Source of the DNA: Isoetes taiwanensis
Taxonomy: Eukaryota > Streptophyta > Lycopodiopsida > Isoetales > Isoetaceae
Assembly (NCBI GenBank): GCA_021234155.1
Contig: JAJEKV010000056.1
Location: 5,516,932 to 5,580,931, forward strand
Reading direction: 5' to 3'
DNA: 64,000 bases
The position numbers and the translations under genes are program-made. Positions 10,783-22,200 of this stretch are shown piece by piece. A model generated the notes under the pieces. The model saw only the letters and a list, made by a program, of their open reading frames with translations, was not told where the DNA came from and searched no databases. Every line of letters begins with the position of its first letter. The stretch's first letter is position 1.

Positions 10783-13700
10783 GATGAGAAGTTGTCGCCA
10801 TTATCCTTTTATTTTGTCTGTGCACATTTCTTTTTACGGGGTAGTCTGATATTGTTCCTATGGTCGGCTACCCCCTCTCTATTCTTCAAAACATTGTATA
10901 CTGCTACTGTGATGAATGACAAGCCTATCTATAAAGAGACAATCTTGTTGTGGTTGCTACACCGAAATGAATCATTAATGAACCTAATGAAGCTCAAGCT
11001 GGAATAAAAAAGTCCAAACCATGCTAGCATATATGATAAGGCGTTCTTGACGAGAAAAATGTGAAAACAGACCACACTCTAAACTAATGCATGTAAACAG
11101 TCCACACTCTAAACTAATGCCTGTAGGCTGGTACATGACACCGTAAGAGACTAAAGCAGCACAACAAAGTAGGAAAGGACAAACTAAGGTACAAAAAACA
11201 AAGAGCAAAAAGGACATTGTTACAAAATCACAAGGCAGTTACCACAACTCATGCCAGCCACACCTCGTGCCAGAGTTGGGAGTACAAGTTGAAAATACTC
11301 CTTCCTCTTAAATAGAAAGACTGTAAACCCAAATGAGTGTAAATAATAGGGGCCCTACAAAACTAGCATCCAAGCACTACTAGAAAGTTCTAGAAAACAA
11401 TAAACAGCAGCATGCTTTGGCAGGCTCTATGCTAGCATCTAATGAGAGAAGTTCCAGCATCTAATGAGAGAAGTTCGTGCATCTAACAAGAGAAATTCCA
11501 AAATGAAATAATAGGGACAGGCTCACAGATCAACATGGGGAGCAGGCAAAGAGCGGACCCTACCACTAAAGCGGCATTCTGGTTGGAATTTAAGAGAACA
11601 AAGTGCACTAGCTACAAAACTAAGATGAAGCCACGACAAGAAAAGTCTGCAACTTCAAACGTTTCCCTAGCTGTTGTATTTTAATACAATTGTAGCTCTT
11701 CCCAAGCATATGAAAACGAAATGGCAAATCAAAAGAGGACTATCCTTGAGCCCAATCCAACAGTTTGGACCTGTGCTTACTACTTCTTGCAAATGTACCA
11801 GGATAACGTAACTACTACTGCCAGGAGTTGCAACAACACCACCACAGAAGCGCAAGAGGGATAATGTAACCACCGCCAAGTTAACTCCAGAACATACCTG
11901 CAACAAGAACTATCAAGGCAGCTAACATGTGAGATGGTTAAAAGTACTGAACATATAATCGGCTAAAGATGGGACACATAAAGCTAGGAAACACGTTGGA
12001 TCTTGCGTATGGCATATAGATGTTGCCACTTAAAATGGAGTGTGACTAGAAGTATTGCCACAAAAAATGGAGTGTAACAAGAAGTGCATATGCTCCAACT
12101 AGCAAATTAATCCAAAAGATGTACAGCCACCAAACCATCCTGCAAAAACTTGAAACGAAATCTGTGCAACAAAAAGGCTAAATGTTTAGAAAACCTTGAG
12201 ACACTGCTGAGCATGTGAATTAAATATAACATATCTTGAACCTGAAAAGTTGAAGATAATTTGTCTGTATTAAGAAAATAGAATCTAAACTATCTCACTG
12301 CATAACCCTTTTGCATCACCAAAGGAGCTCTGAAATAGACTGTCAAATTGCGAATAGTAGTCCTGAACCAATAACATAAGCATCCAAAACAGACTCCATA
12401 AAATTGCAAATGCATACCTTGCTCAAAATGTTTCTATCTCCACATCAAATGCCAACCTTCAACACCAGCAGATTGCATCTCATATATGAGAATGTGCACA
12501 GTCGAACTCCATGCCTATCAAAGAAGAATGGATCGCCACACGCTGGAAAGCCAAGGCTTACCAAGCTAAGATTGCCCATAGCCTACGGATACCGCTCCTG
12601 ATATTAGCCATAGCTACACCTCTCCTTAAATAACCAGAGACGTAAGGATTAAGAGAAAGCATGAACTCACTACTATAACCGTGAGATGTGAGAATTAAGA
12701 GAAAGCATGGGCTCACTACGCTAGCAAAAAGCAAAGGGCTACAAGTCGCACTAGGAGGTTAAAAAGAAGGATGTTCCCTAGAGTTCATAGGCATTCGGCT
12801 AACTGCTGCACCATGCCTAGTAAATCATGATTGTGATGTCAAATGCAATTAATTAACAAATAAGGTCATAAAAAACTTCAAAGAGCGTGAGACAAACCAG
12901 ATTCGAAGTCTATGTCTATAAGCAACCGCACAAACTATAAGCCTAGAAGCGATCCGTCAAGACTTACATATTGCACGCCTTGAAAAGGCCCAAAGAAATC
13001 ATCACACCTAGAACATCTATAGGCTTCATACATGGTATGCAAAACGTAATGCATAAGAACAAAAACGTAGATCAATTGCATCCTAACAAATAAGGAAAAT
13101 TGTGATATCTCATTGATATCCCCACTCGCAAAAACTCACCCGGGTTGTAGAACATTGTTCGTGATACGTAAGAAACCACCGACTAGACTCGAAAGTTACA
13201 AAAAAGAGCAAACTCCAAATGACATTCTCGGGCTAGGCTTGTGCATATTCAAACTTCCTTGGGCTGAAGTTCCGGGATCGCAATTGGGCATAGTCAAAAC
13301 TCCAAGCCTGTTAAACAAGAATTGATCGCCACGGTCTAGAAAAAACGAAGGCTACCAAGCTGAAATTATCCGTAGCTACACCTCCCCTTAGATACCCAAA
13401 GACGAAGATTTAAGAAAGGAGAGATGAGCTTATTATCAGTAGCAAAAAAGTAAGAGGCTACAAACCGCATTATGAGGTCTAGAAGAATGTTTCCTGCAAG
13501 GGCATAGCATAGTAGGCTAACAGCTTACATCACGCCGGTAAATCACGATCGTAATGTTGAATGCAACTAACTGAAATAACTATGGAAAGATCTATTAAAT
13601 GCAACTCACATGACTAGACTCACCCTCAAAGACCCTTAGAAGACAAGGTCATAGAAAACTTCAAAGAGTTGGCACAAGCCAGATTTGAATCCCTGTCTAC

Positions 13701-14586
13701 ATGCAACCCAAAGAACAAGTTGAGCGACAACATACTAACCTAGATATGAAATTAACTAGAAGTCCGAAGCGGTCTATCAAGACTTGCACAAAGACCCATA
13801 AAACATGCGAAATTCACCACACCGGGCTTCAAGGCATGGGATACCGATGGGACACATAAGAACAAAAACTCGATTAATTATACAACAAATAGCTTGAAAT
13901 TTCAGTTTTTCCCTCGAATATCAGCACCAAAAACTAAACATAAGAACAAACGTGAGACCAATGCATCACAAACAAACTTGAAAAGTTGTGTTTTTCCATC
14001 AAATATCACCACCGCAAAAAAACTCGATCAGATAGAGTATAGTTTGCTACACGATAATTACAAACAGCAAACTCCAAATGACAATATGTCAAGCTCGGTA
14101 TAATCCATACCGGGCGTAAATAGAGAGGAAACGATTTAAAATCCAAAGATTACCTCTAGGTGAAATTACCTCCTACCGAGATTGAGCATATTCAACTCCA
14201 TGCCTTGGTGATGATGGGGCCAGCAGGATCCCACAAAAAGCGTAACAGATTACGAACCCAAATCGAAATTCCATAACCCTAAGTCCGGCCGTTGTTCATG
14301 TTCATCTACAATCGAGACAAGAAGCAAGGTAATCGACCATGGCGCCCCTCCGAAATAACGAGCTCAATCCATCGTGGAAAGCAATCGTGCTTTTGGATAA
14401 AAAATAAGCAAGTGAAAAAGAGAATGGCAAGCGAATGGGATATAGGCAATCATCCTCAGAAGGAATTAAAACTTGCAAATTTTACTAGCATGCATGAAAC
14501 GCCCAAGAATTGGCAGCAATCATGCAACCAGAGCGACTCCAGAAGCGCAATTGCCACAAATGAAACTGGAGGAGACTCTCAAGACG
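10783..14586. other. long non-coding region built from diverged tandem repeats
   Basis: No supported gene. Visible duplications: a 30-bp unit twice at 11067-11126; a 22-bp unit (AGCATCTAATGAGAGAAGTT) three times at 11434-11499; a roughly 39-bp unit twice near 12022-12097; and a strongly diverged long duplication, about 12480-13250 against 13280-14110, which shares 'gatcgccac', 'gtagctacacctc' and 'caaactccaaatgaca'. This suggests an old satellite-like or large non-autonomous element. Confidence 0.5.
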
Positions 14587-14733
14587 GCATGCGACTACAA
14601 AGGAGGAGGCTCAAAGACGGCTGATGAAGATGGGAGGAATGCAACAAGTCTATAAATACTCCAAGGGGGACTCTCACAACTAGCCTCAAGAAGCGGATTT
14701 ATCTGCTAATCTCAAAACGCAGATAAATCGCAC
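14587..14733 (+). repeat. 147-bp repeat with terminal hairpin, copy 2
   Basis: Second copy of 8703-8848, ending at the same terminal hairpin (GCGGATTTATCTGC...GCAGATAAATCGC-AC) and then running into unrelated sequence. The two copies lie about 5.9 kb apart in the same orientation. Confidence 0.6.
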
Positions 14734-14802
14734 CTACTGAAGCTGGGTTGAGATATTGCAGGTACCTCGAAGCAAAGCATTCACTTCCTCCAACATGCTC
14801 TT

Positions 14803-15141
14803 CTAGGTACAATGGGATGGCAATCTCTTCTCGACAACTATTTTTCCCTGTTGATCTTTCCTACTTTTATGTGGCATATTCTCAGCATTGAATTCAACAT
14901 ATTTTTCAAAAACCTCCCTAGTAGCCAGGATCCTAGAAGTTGGCCTCAACATGCCATTATTTCCATGTAATGCAATTTTACTCCCCTTTGCATGACTTGC
15001 TTGCCAATTTTGCCAAGATGAAATTGGAATGCCATGAATATGTATCCATGCAACTTTACATATCCATGTCCCTAGCAGTGGGTATTTTTTTTTCTTTGGA
15101 AATTTTTCATCTTGAAGTGCAAGCTCATGAATGGAGTACAT
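14803..15141 (-). pseudogene. possible LINE ORF1 fragment (DUF4283-like)
   Basis: A 112-residue ORF contains AWIHIHGIPISSWQ, which resembles the 'PVWVRI.GIPL..W' segment of DUF4283 in plant LINE gag-like proteins. No zinc knuckle is seen. A second open stretch on the same strand (15479-15745, charged, DWKNKKVKLKHQCNKE) may belong to the same relic. The family call rests on one short motif and is tentative. Confidence 0.35.
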
Positions 15142-15779
15142 GTAAGTCCTCCTCTCATCACAAGTATACTCTTGAAGGTGGCTCTTGCTTCCACCAATTC
15201 ATCAATTTCAAACTTCAACACAATTAGCCCAACAACATTCCATTCCCCTTACCTTAGTCGAGCTTCACGTGAACAATCACTACTTGACTTGGACCTCTTG
15301 CTAGGATAATGTTTCACCACCGAGTGTGCCCTCTTCTCAAAAATGTGGTCCCGGCAGCTATTGGAGGTGCATTAAGAAAATCGGTGTCATCCACAACCTC
15401 TGCTCGGTAAAAGGAATTCTCCTATAAACTCAATACAAAGCTATAGGCCATGGCATGATGCATGGAACCTCCAATTGTTTAATACAAGCAAAGGCAATCC
15501 TCGTGATTTGATCCTTTTTCCTTCCATTTTTCCTCTAAACTTGTTATGGCCACACCCACTTTATCCTCTCCTAACCTTTCATCATTGACAGCCTGGATAG
15601 GATCAGCTAGTATGATAGTTCCTTCACCTACTAGCTCCTTATTGCATTGGTGCTTCAGTTTCACCTTCTTATTCTTCCAATCCAACCTACTGTAGAGGAT
15701 AATTTGCTTAGTAGTCTCAGCCTCAACACCCTTTGGGTGGTCCACAGCATTGACCTACAAGAACAATGTTTACAATGGG

Positions 15780-16330
15780 GTAACAATGTGATAAGAACAT
15801 GTGGTAACAATGTTGAAACATGTTGGGGGGATAGGTATTACATTTTTACCCTTTTTAGGATCCACACGCTTCACCTATATAAAGTGAAATGTCTTAATAT
15901 TAGTTCGAAAAAAGGACAAAGTAATTTTAAGAACCGATTAAAGGGAACTTTAAGAAATACAAAAAAAACCATTAAATGGACAAATATATGTTGTAAGTGC
16001 AGCCAAAAATAGGTTGTAAGTATAGCTTAGGTGTAGGTAATTATTGCAAAATTAATGGTAACATAGGGTGTATGCTAGTAGTACTAATGAGGTAAGTATA
16101 GGTCGTAAATCTAGATAGGCCAAAGTTGGTTGTAAGTATAGCTGAGGTCTAGGTAATTATACAAAATTAATGAAAACATAGGTTTTAAGTATAGCTGACA
16201 TGTGGGTAATTCTATAGAGCATTGATGATAACCTAGGGCGTAATTAATTCAATAGAAGTAATGATAGCTAATTCGTATATGATATAAATCTTGTATGATG
16301 TGATGGAATCATAATTACAACTGCGCCTAT
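15780..16330 (+). repeat. diverged repeats of a 'gtaagtatagct.aggt' unit
   Basis: The phrase GTAAGTATAGCT, followed by AGGT.TAGGTAATTAT, recurs near 16016, 16133 and 16186 with intervening ATTAATG.TAACATAGG text. These are old, irregular tandem repeats just upstream of the ORF at 16441. Confidence 0.5.
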
Positions 16331-16440
16331 TAGAAACCTTGCATGCAACTACTCTATATCTTGCATGAAACCCTCCATTCTTTCAACCGCCAATCCTTTC
16401 TTCCTTCTAGCGCCTTCATTGATTTCTAGCGCCTTCTACC

Positions 16441-16911
16441 ATGGTGAGCCATGCTGCCCGGCCTCGTCCCGCTCTATCCCGCCGGACTCGCCTCCGAGAG
16501 GCGAAGAGGCAGATCAAAAAATTGATAAAGAAATCCATTCCCCCCTCCCCCAGATGCCGATGTGGCTGCCTTCCGCACCACAGTCTGGATAATTGCGAGG
16601 AGTTATTTATTCAGGGCAAGCTTCGCCCGGGAAAAGATTATTTGAGCACCAGCACCAGCAGCCCTGAGTCCCCCCATACTCCCCTTGATTCAGATGAGGA
16701 GATGGAGAACGAGCTTGAAAAAGAAGAAGAAATGGAGGAAGCAGATGAAGAATGGCGGGAAGAATTAGAAGAAGAAAAAAAGCAGCTGATTATGGACGCC
16801 CTCTCCTCCTCCGAAGACGAAGATGCTGCCGAAGACATCCTTGGAGAGATGGCAGATGAAAGCTCAGAGGAAGAAGAGGAGGAGGAAGAAGAGGAGGAGG
16901 TAGAGGGCTGA
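16441..16911 (+). CDS. small protein with basic N-terminus and long acidic tail
   Basis: A 156-residue ORF with a good start context (TACCATGGTG). Residues 1-35 are strongly basic (SRRTRLREAKRQIKKLIKK). A Cys/His cluster follows (CRCGCLPHHSLDNC, about residues 39-52), then a Ser/Pro-rich linker, then an acidic tail with runs of Glu to the stop. A TATA-like CTATATC lies about 90 bp upstream. AATAAA polyadenylation signals stand at about 17062, and again in the duplicated copy at about 17198. The split between basic and acidic halves suggests a nuclear or histone-binding protein, but no family is recognised. The acidic repeats alone could keep an ORF open by chance, so coding status is likely but not certain. 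Confidence 0.55.
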   Translation: MVSHAARPRPALSRRTRLREAKRQIKKLIKKSIPPSPRCRCGCLPHHSLDNCEELFIQGKLRPGKDYLSTSTSSPESPHTPLDSDEEMENELEKEEEMEEADEEWREELEEEKKQLIMDALSSSEDEDAAEDILGEMADESSEEEEEEEEEEEVEG

Positions 16912-17052
16912 ATTTTTTTTTTTGTTTTTGTTATTTAGTTTTTATTTAGAAGCCGGTCAGGCATCTCCAAAAAAGGCCTCCTTAATTATGAATGGAGCTA
17001 GGCATCTCCTTAAACTGCCTAGAGCTTCTGTAATTTTGTAACACAGAGCTGG

Positions 17053-17330
17053 GCAACTCTAATAAAAGGCCTTATGTAAAATTTTTCAATGGCAATACAA
17101 GGATTTACTGACTGAAATATGTTTCTTTAGTTTCTACTCTAACTTGAAAGCGAAATCGTAATTTCTGCAGGTCGCTTTGAATTCTGGCAACTCTAATAAA
17201 AGGCCTTATGTAAAAATTTTCAATGGCAATACAAGGATTTAATGACTGCAATATGTTTCTTTAGTGTCAACTCTAACTTGAAAGCATAACTGTAATTTCT
17301 TCAGAAGTTGTTTTGAATTCTGGCTCTTTC
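17053..17330 (+). repeat. 136-bp tandem duplication including the poly(A) signal
   Basis: Units start at 17053 and 17189, both beginning CAACTCTAATAAAAGGCC. The duplication gives the upstream ORF two successive AATAAA signals. Confidence 0.85.
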
Positions 17331-17342
17331 ATTCTTAATTGT

Positions 17343-17552
17343 GAGAGAGCTGAAGTGAGATCACGCCAGGCGCGAATATGTTTGTGTGCAAAATGTTTAA
17401 ATTGTCAAGCAGTCCAATACACGCCTGGCGTGGATTGCATACAGTAATTAGCTTTATGCAGTTCACGCCAGGCGTGTATTGGACCTGTACAATGTAAACA
17501 TTTTGCACACAAACATATTTCGCGCCTGGCGTGATTTCACTTCAGCTCTCTC
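17343..17552. repeat. 89-bp inverted repeat with palindromic ACGCCAGGCGT modules
   Basis: Left arm 17343-17431 and right arm 17464-17552 are near-perfect reverse complements separated by about 32 bp. Each arm begins and ends with a CACGCC(A/T)GGCGTG-type palindrome. Part of the left arm reappears at 17608-17645, and CGCCTGGCGCGTATTCAACT is repeated in tandem at about 17835-17890. The same module occurs in arrays at 21005-21440 and 23502-23570. Confidence 0.85.
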
Positions 17553-17899
17553 AAATTTAAAAATTACAGTACAGCTTGTGAAGAAATTACAGTACTGCTT
17601 TAAATTACAATACAGGATACACGCATGGCGTGGATTGCATACAGTAACTAGCTTTCGTAGCTTAATATTTCTTCTCACAAAGACCTGCTAATTTTTTTAA
17701 TGCATTAAATGAGTTTACAATTCATAAGACTTCTGCTAATGCCAGTACTGCATTTAAATTACAAATGAATGGTATTCGCTCATGGCGCGAAATCACTAAT
17801 TTGTTTTTTCTCTCTAACTTACAGATTTATGAATTCGCGCCTGGCGCGTATTCAACTGAACATACGCCTGGCGCGTATTCAACTGAAGTTCCTCCTGTG

Positions 17900-18411
17900 C
17901 CAGCATAGGCTACAAGCATAAGCTTATTCAATGAGTAGTGTCGTGCTCTGGAGGGGCTTGAAATGGAGAATGCTAAGCTGATAATTAGAGTTGCGCACCT
18001 GAAGCCATTTTGGGTAATATCCCAATAGGCGCACCATCTTATTTGCCGTAATCTTGTATGCCGTTTATCTTTTTCAACAAAGATTTGAGACTATTGTGCG
18101 GCATTTGAGACTACCGAGGAACAACACACGGATGAATAACACATAGATGAATAATAACACCGCGGATGTAATTAAAACAATGTAAAGAATGCAGGTTTTT
18201 TAAAGAATATCCCATCCATGTAAAGAATACAGTGTTTTTTAAATTCCTGAATGCTCTGGCCTGCAGGCCTTATAGTTTTGAAATATTGAATGAATGGTCT
18301 GGCATGCAAGCGTTTTAATTTCATACATATGACATAATCAGCTTGTGCATCTTAGTATAAGCATTCAATCTACTTTTTCTGATCTATCTTCCTTCTGAAA
18401 ATGAAACTCAC
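17900..18411. other. non-coding spacer
   Basis: No gene recognised. It separates the palindromic repeats from the minus-strand DUF8039 exon. Confidence 0.5.
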
Positions 18412-18678
18412 CTTCTTTAAGCGAATTACTGGCCATGCAACAAAGGTTCCGATGCTTTCACCCACTATGTCTCCATCAGGATGCCTTCTGGGTAATGCTT
18501 CGTCGTTGAAATGGCAACTGGTTACTAGAATCTTCACATGATCATTTCCAAGAGGAACTCCATGGCAGATTGCTTCCGGATCGACTGATTCTATCTTGCA
18601 ATTTCCCACCCTCCTCTTCAAATTCGTCGTCAGCATGTAACATTCTTCTCCGACGCCGTTCAATGTCGCAAGATCATG
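18412..18678 (-). CDS. DUF8039 domain exon (transposon-associated plant domain), partial
   Basis: The minus-strand frame reads GNCKIESVDPEAICHGVPLG, NDHVKILVTSC, ALPRRHPDGDIVGESIGTF and VAWPVIRLKK. This matches the DUF8039 pattern (G.V..........HG.PLG...V.V........LP......G.....FVAWP). The exon ends in a good donor (AAGAAG/GTGAGT at 18412). A stop lies upstream in frame near the 5' side, so either the start was lost or the first part is another exon. DUF8039 is found in plant proteins linked to CACTA transposons and Ulp1-type proteases; the usual protease partner is not seen here. It faces away from the gene starting at 19268. Confidence 0.6.
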
Positions 18679-18996
18679 GGATTAATTTGGAGCTTGGGTT
18701 CTGGAAGAGTAGATGAACTTACATGAAGGCGCTCGACATCGCCAGCCAGGCTTCTTCCCGTTCTTCCGAGTTCTTTCGAAGTTCTTCCCTGTTCTTCCAA
18801 GTTCATACGAAGTTCGAATGACAAGAAAGGTCGGCAAGATTAGGTGGTAGTTTCAAATTATCCGTTAATTGTACCGCTTTTCTAGCGGCGAGTGAAATCT
18901 AATTATGGGATTTGACAATACGGGCGGTCGTAGAGCCATTTATCGCTTTCGATGATCGATGGCCCCGGCCCATTAGGCCCAATCATAAGATTGCTA

Positions 18997-19150
18997 ACCG
19001 TCGATTAAAAGTCGATCCGCGAAATTTAAATAACCGCTCCCTTCTATCGGACCGTCGATTAAAAGTCGATCCGCAAAATTTTAATAACCGCTCGCTTCTA
19101 TCGGACCGTCGATCAAAAGTCGATCCGAATGAAACCCGTCGATCGAAAGC
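18997..19150 (+). repeat. 54-bp tandem repeats upstream of a TATA box
   Basis: Units start at 18997, 19051 and 19105, and a shorter remnant near 19136. Each opens with ACCGTCGATTAAAAGTCGAT or a close variant, itself a small inverted repeat (GTCGAT...GTCGAT). They stand 20-180 bp upstream of the TATA-like box at 19171 and may be promoter elements. Confidence 0.8.
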
Positions 19151-19170
19151 TGACCTAATCGCCTTATGGA

Positions 19171-19180
19171 AATCTATATA
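19171..19180 (+). promoter_or_regulatory. TATA box (CTATATAAG)
   Basis: A good plant TATA box about 90 bp upstream of the ATG at 19268 and directly downstream of the 54-bp repeats. It is the likely core promoter of the gene at 19268. Confidence 0.55.
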
Positions 19181-19267
19181 AGTTTTTGAATACCATTTCT
19201 TGTTTTTTGATTGTCGACTTGCTCCGAGACGCTCAAGAACTCCGAGGCGCTCAAGATCATCGCGAAG

Positions 19268-22200
19268 ATGCCGCCCAAAGGTCGTGCTGCTCCAAACTCA
19301 GGCCGGGCCACGAGAGAAGATGCTCAAGGTCAGTATTGTCATCATTCTGTGTGTTATTCATTCATTGTTCAGTGCTCTGATTAGTGTGCAGTGTTTGCTC
19401 TGTATTTACTGTATTTGCTCTGTATCTTCTGCCTATACTCCTGTCTATTATTTCTGTAGCAGTGACTTAAATTTCTATAGCTGCTCATTTCTTTAGCTGC
19501 TCATTTCTGCAGTGACTTGTATTTGCATCTGCATAATAAATGTCCTTACTGTGTTAAATTGTCCTGCTGGTGGACTAACTGTTCTGTCTATAATTTGTCC
19601 ACCTGTGTGTAAAGTAGTATGACCGTGTTTAGTTGGCCTGCCTTCGAGTGTCTGTTCGGCATGCTGTAATTGGCACGCCTTATGAGTGCATGTCTGTAAT
19701 TGGGGACTGTATGCCATTCTGTACTTTAGCCTGGCCGGAATTGATGACCACTCGAAATCGCGCTAAGCGTGTATTGCACCCTCGTTTGCAGGGAAGAAGA
19801 GACAAAACCGAATGGTAGCTCCTACACCTCCTCCTAAGAAAGCAAGAGGCTCGGAAGATACTCCAGCGAGCTCCAGCTCACAGAAGAAGGGAAAGTCCAA
19901 TGAGGACGCAGTATCCTATGCATTGTCGATGGATGATAGCGGATCCATTATAAGAGATCCTCCATGCCCCGAGGAGAAGATGGATGACAGTGCGGAGTGG
20001 TATGTTGATGTAGGCAAAACAAATGGTAAGGTGGATCTTGTGTTACACTCCAGAAAGAAAGAGACCGATCTTATGAAGAAACAAGGTATTCTTATCACTT
20101 GTGAGGAGCAGGATGACATATGTTGTCAACTCCTAGTGGAGGTTGTGAAGAACCACAAGAAATATCTCGTCAGATTTACACATGCCAGGGCAACTGCTTT
20201 CAAAGATGGTCTGATGAAGAAGGGCGTGGAGTCTTGAGTCATGCTTCAAAATACGGATGGCCTCAAAATCCGCCCTCACTCCGGTTTCTATTAGTGAAGG
20301 GGTGTCTGCGGTGAGGAGAGCTTTGTGAGGACCTTCTCCAAGTTACTACACGGAGGAGATGAAGCATCAAAATGATATCGGGATGTCACGAAGATTCTTT
20401 GGACTTAGGAAAAGGACATCCCAAATACCGCAATTGATGGCATTTTGGCAAAAATGACTCGAAAAGAAATTGCAGGTGGAGGCAATGAGTAGGCTAGTCA
20501 AGTATGCGAACAACTATCCACTTGGCCAATCTTTTACACATCCCATCCATGTTGACCGTCCGGGTGAGATCACATAAGTCAAGTCTTGTTAGCGGGGAGG
20601 TATGACCTTGAGCATGCAAGAGAAATATTGAGGCGATGGTGAGGAATCGGGCCAAGTTCCTATGCCGGTGGCGTGCTTCCTTGGGATAAGAAAAAGGATG
20701 CTCCACTCCGATGGACAACACTAGAGGAGCTAACGTGGAGAACCCTAATGTATGCTTCCTTATTATTGTGGACAAACATTCTATTGAGGCACAACGATCC
20801 CTATCCAACCAGGCTCAAACCAAACCCGGACAAACAATGTATACGCTACATTACAACCACGGAGATGTCGGGTTCTAAGCCCCCATACCCCTGCAGAGGA
20901 CACTGGCGAGATTAGTGCAACACTTGAACGAAATGGGCAAAAGTCTTTCTTTATAAAAGGTTAGTATATTTGGTGGAATAGAGTCGGATATATCAAGTAG
21001 GAATAACAAGTAGTAGACTAGGTCCAGGCGTGTGTCAAGGCGTGCCAATTTGTGCACAGGCATGTATTCATCTTTGCCAATTCTACTTTGGCGTGTATTC
21101 GTCCCGGTTGTCGGCATGAATACACGCCAGCGCCGATTGCCAATGTCTTACATTTTGATCGGGACGAATACATGCCAGGTAGCGAATGCATTCGTTGCCA
21201 ATTCGCGCTGGCGTGTATTCATCTTTGCCAATTGCGTGCGGGCGCGGTATTCGTCTGCGGAATCGCGCCATGAATACCGCGCCACGCCGCGGCTTGCCAA
21301 CGCATCACCGATCAAAATGCAAGACATTGGCAATTGCGTGGCGTGTATTCATGCCGACAATTCATGGACGAATACACCCGCCAGCGCCAATTGGCAAATG
21401 AATACACGCCGACGCAAATTGGCACGGTACGCCTTTGACGTTTTCCCGATTATCCCGCTTTGCTTGATCTAAAAGCGGTTAATTTTTGTATGCCCCGCTC
21501 ATATTGGCTGACATGCTTTCCTTACACGTGCAGCCCTTACGTGGAGCAACTCCGCCATGCCCGCCAGCAATGGATAGAATATGGAAGACCCCTGCAAACA
21601 AAACAGGGAGGAACGAAGTCTGAGGAGTTTAAGGCATTGGAAAAGGCCTTGGCTCAGACTATCATCAAAGATAGGAAACCAAGGGCAAAAAAAACAGGAA
21701 AAAAAACTGGGGAGGAAGCAGGCGAGACGTGTGAAGCAGCTTCCAGAGGTCCCACAGATGCCTACAAGATCGTCTTTGCTAAGGACGAAGTCTCGGGCGG
21801 GAACGAAGTTCAGGATGCTTATGCTCGTAAACGACTACCGACCCAATGGGAAGAGTGCCTCCTCAAGATACTTCAATATTTGATCTCAAGACTACCGAGA
21901 TGAGGAAAGTACAGGGCCTTCAAGATGATGAAATCATTTGGTTGTTAAATCAATGCATAAACAAAAAAGTTCTGTACAAGAAGGCTTCTTCAATTAAGGA
22001 CAAAATGTCCTTCATTGATTGTTGCACTCATATAAAGAACATGCGAGTTATGAAGGTAGCAGTTGGTGAAGAACTTCGAAGCTATCCGGTGATGTAACAT
22101 TGTGCGAAGTCGGCCTGCTAGACAAGTATGGCGTGTCTGCTGATGACATCAAGAAATACGTCCTTTGGTCGAAGGAATTTCTGCAAAACAGGAAATCAAA

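Noticed and set aside
10405-11007. 200-residue plus-strand ORF
   Set aside because: Crosses an 82-bp tandem duplication and the retroposon 3' stem-loop; no recognised domain and no likely coding composition.
8703-14733. LTR pair of a 6-kb retrotransposon
   Set aside because: No TG...CA ends, primer-binding site, polypurine tract or gag-pol remnants; the shared sequence is only about 147 bp.
16638-16838. Serine-rich minus-strand ORF
   Set aside because: Mirror of the Glu-rich tail of the plus-strand ORF at 16441.
21005-21440. CRISPR array
   Set aside because: Repeats alternate in orientation, spacing is irregular, spacers are not unique, and the context is a plant nuclear gene.
21032-21472. 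Several overlapping ORFs on both strands
   Set aside because: Created by alternating palindromic repeats; no frame shows protein-like conservation.
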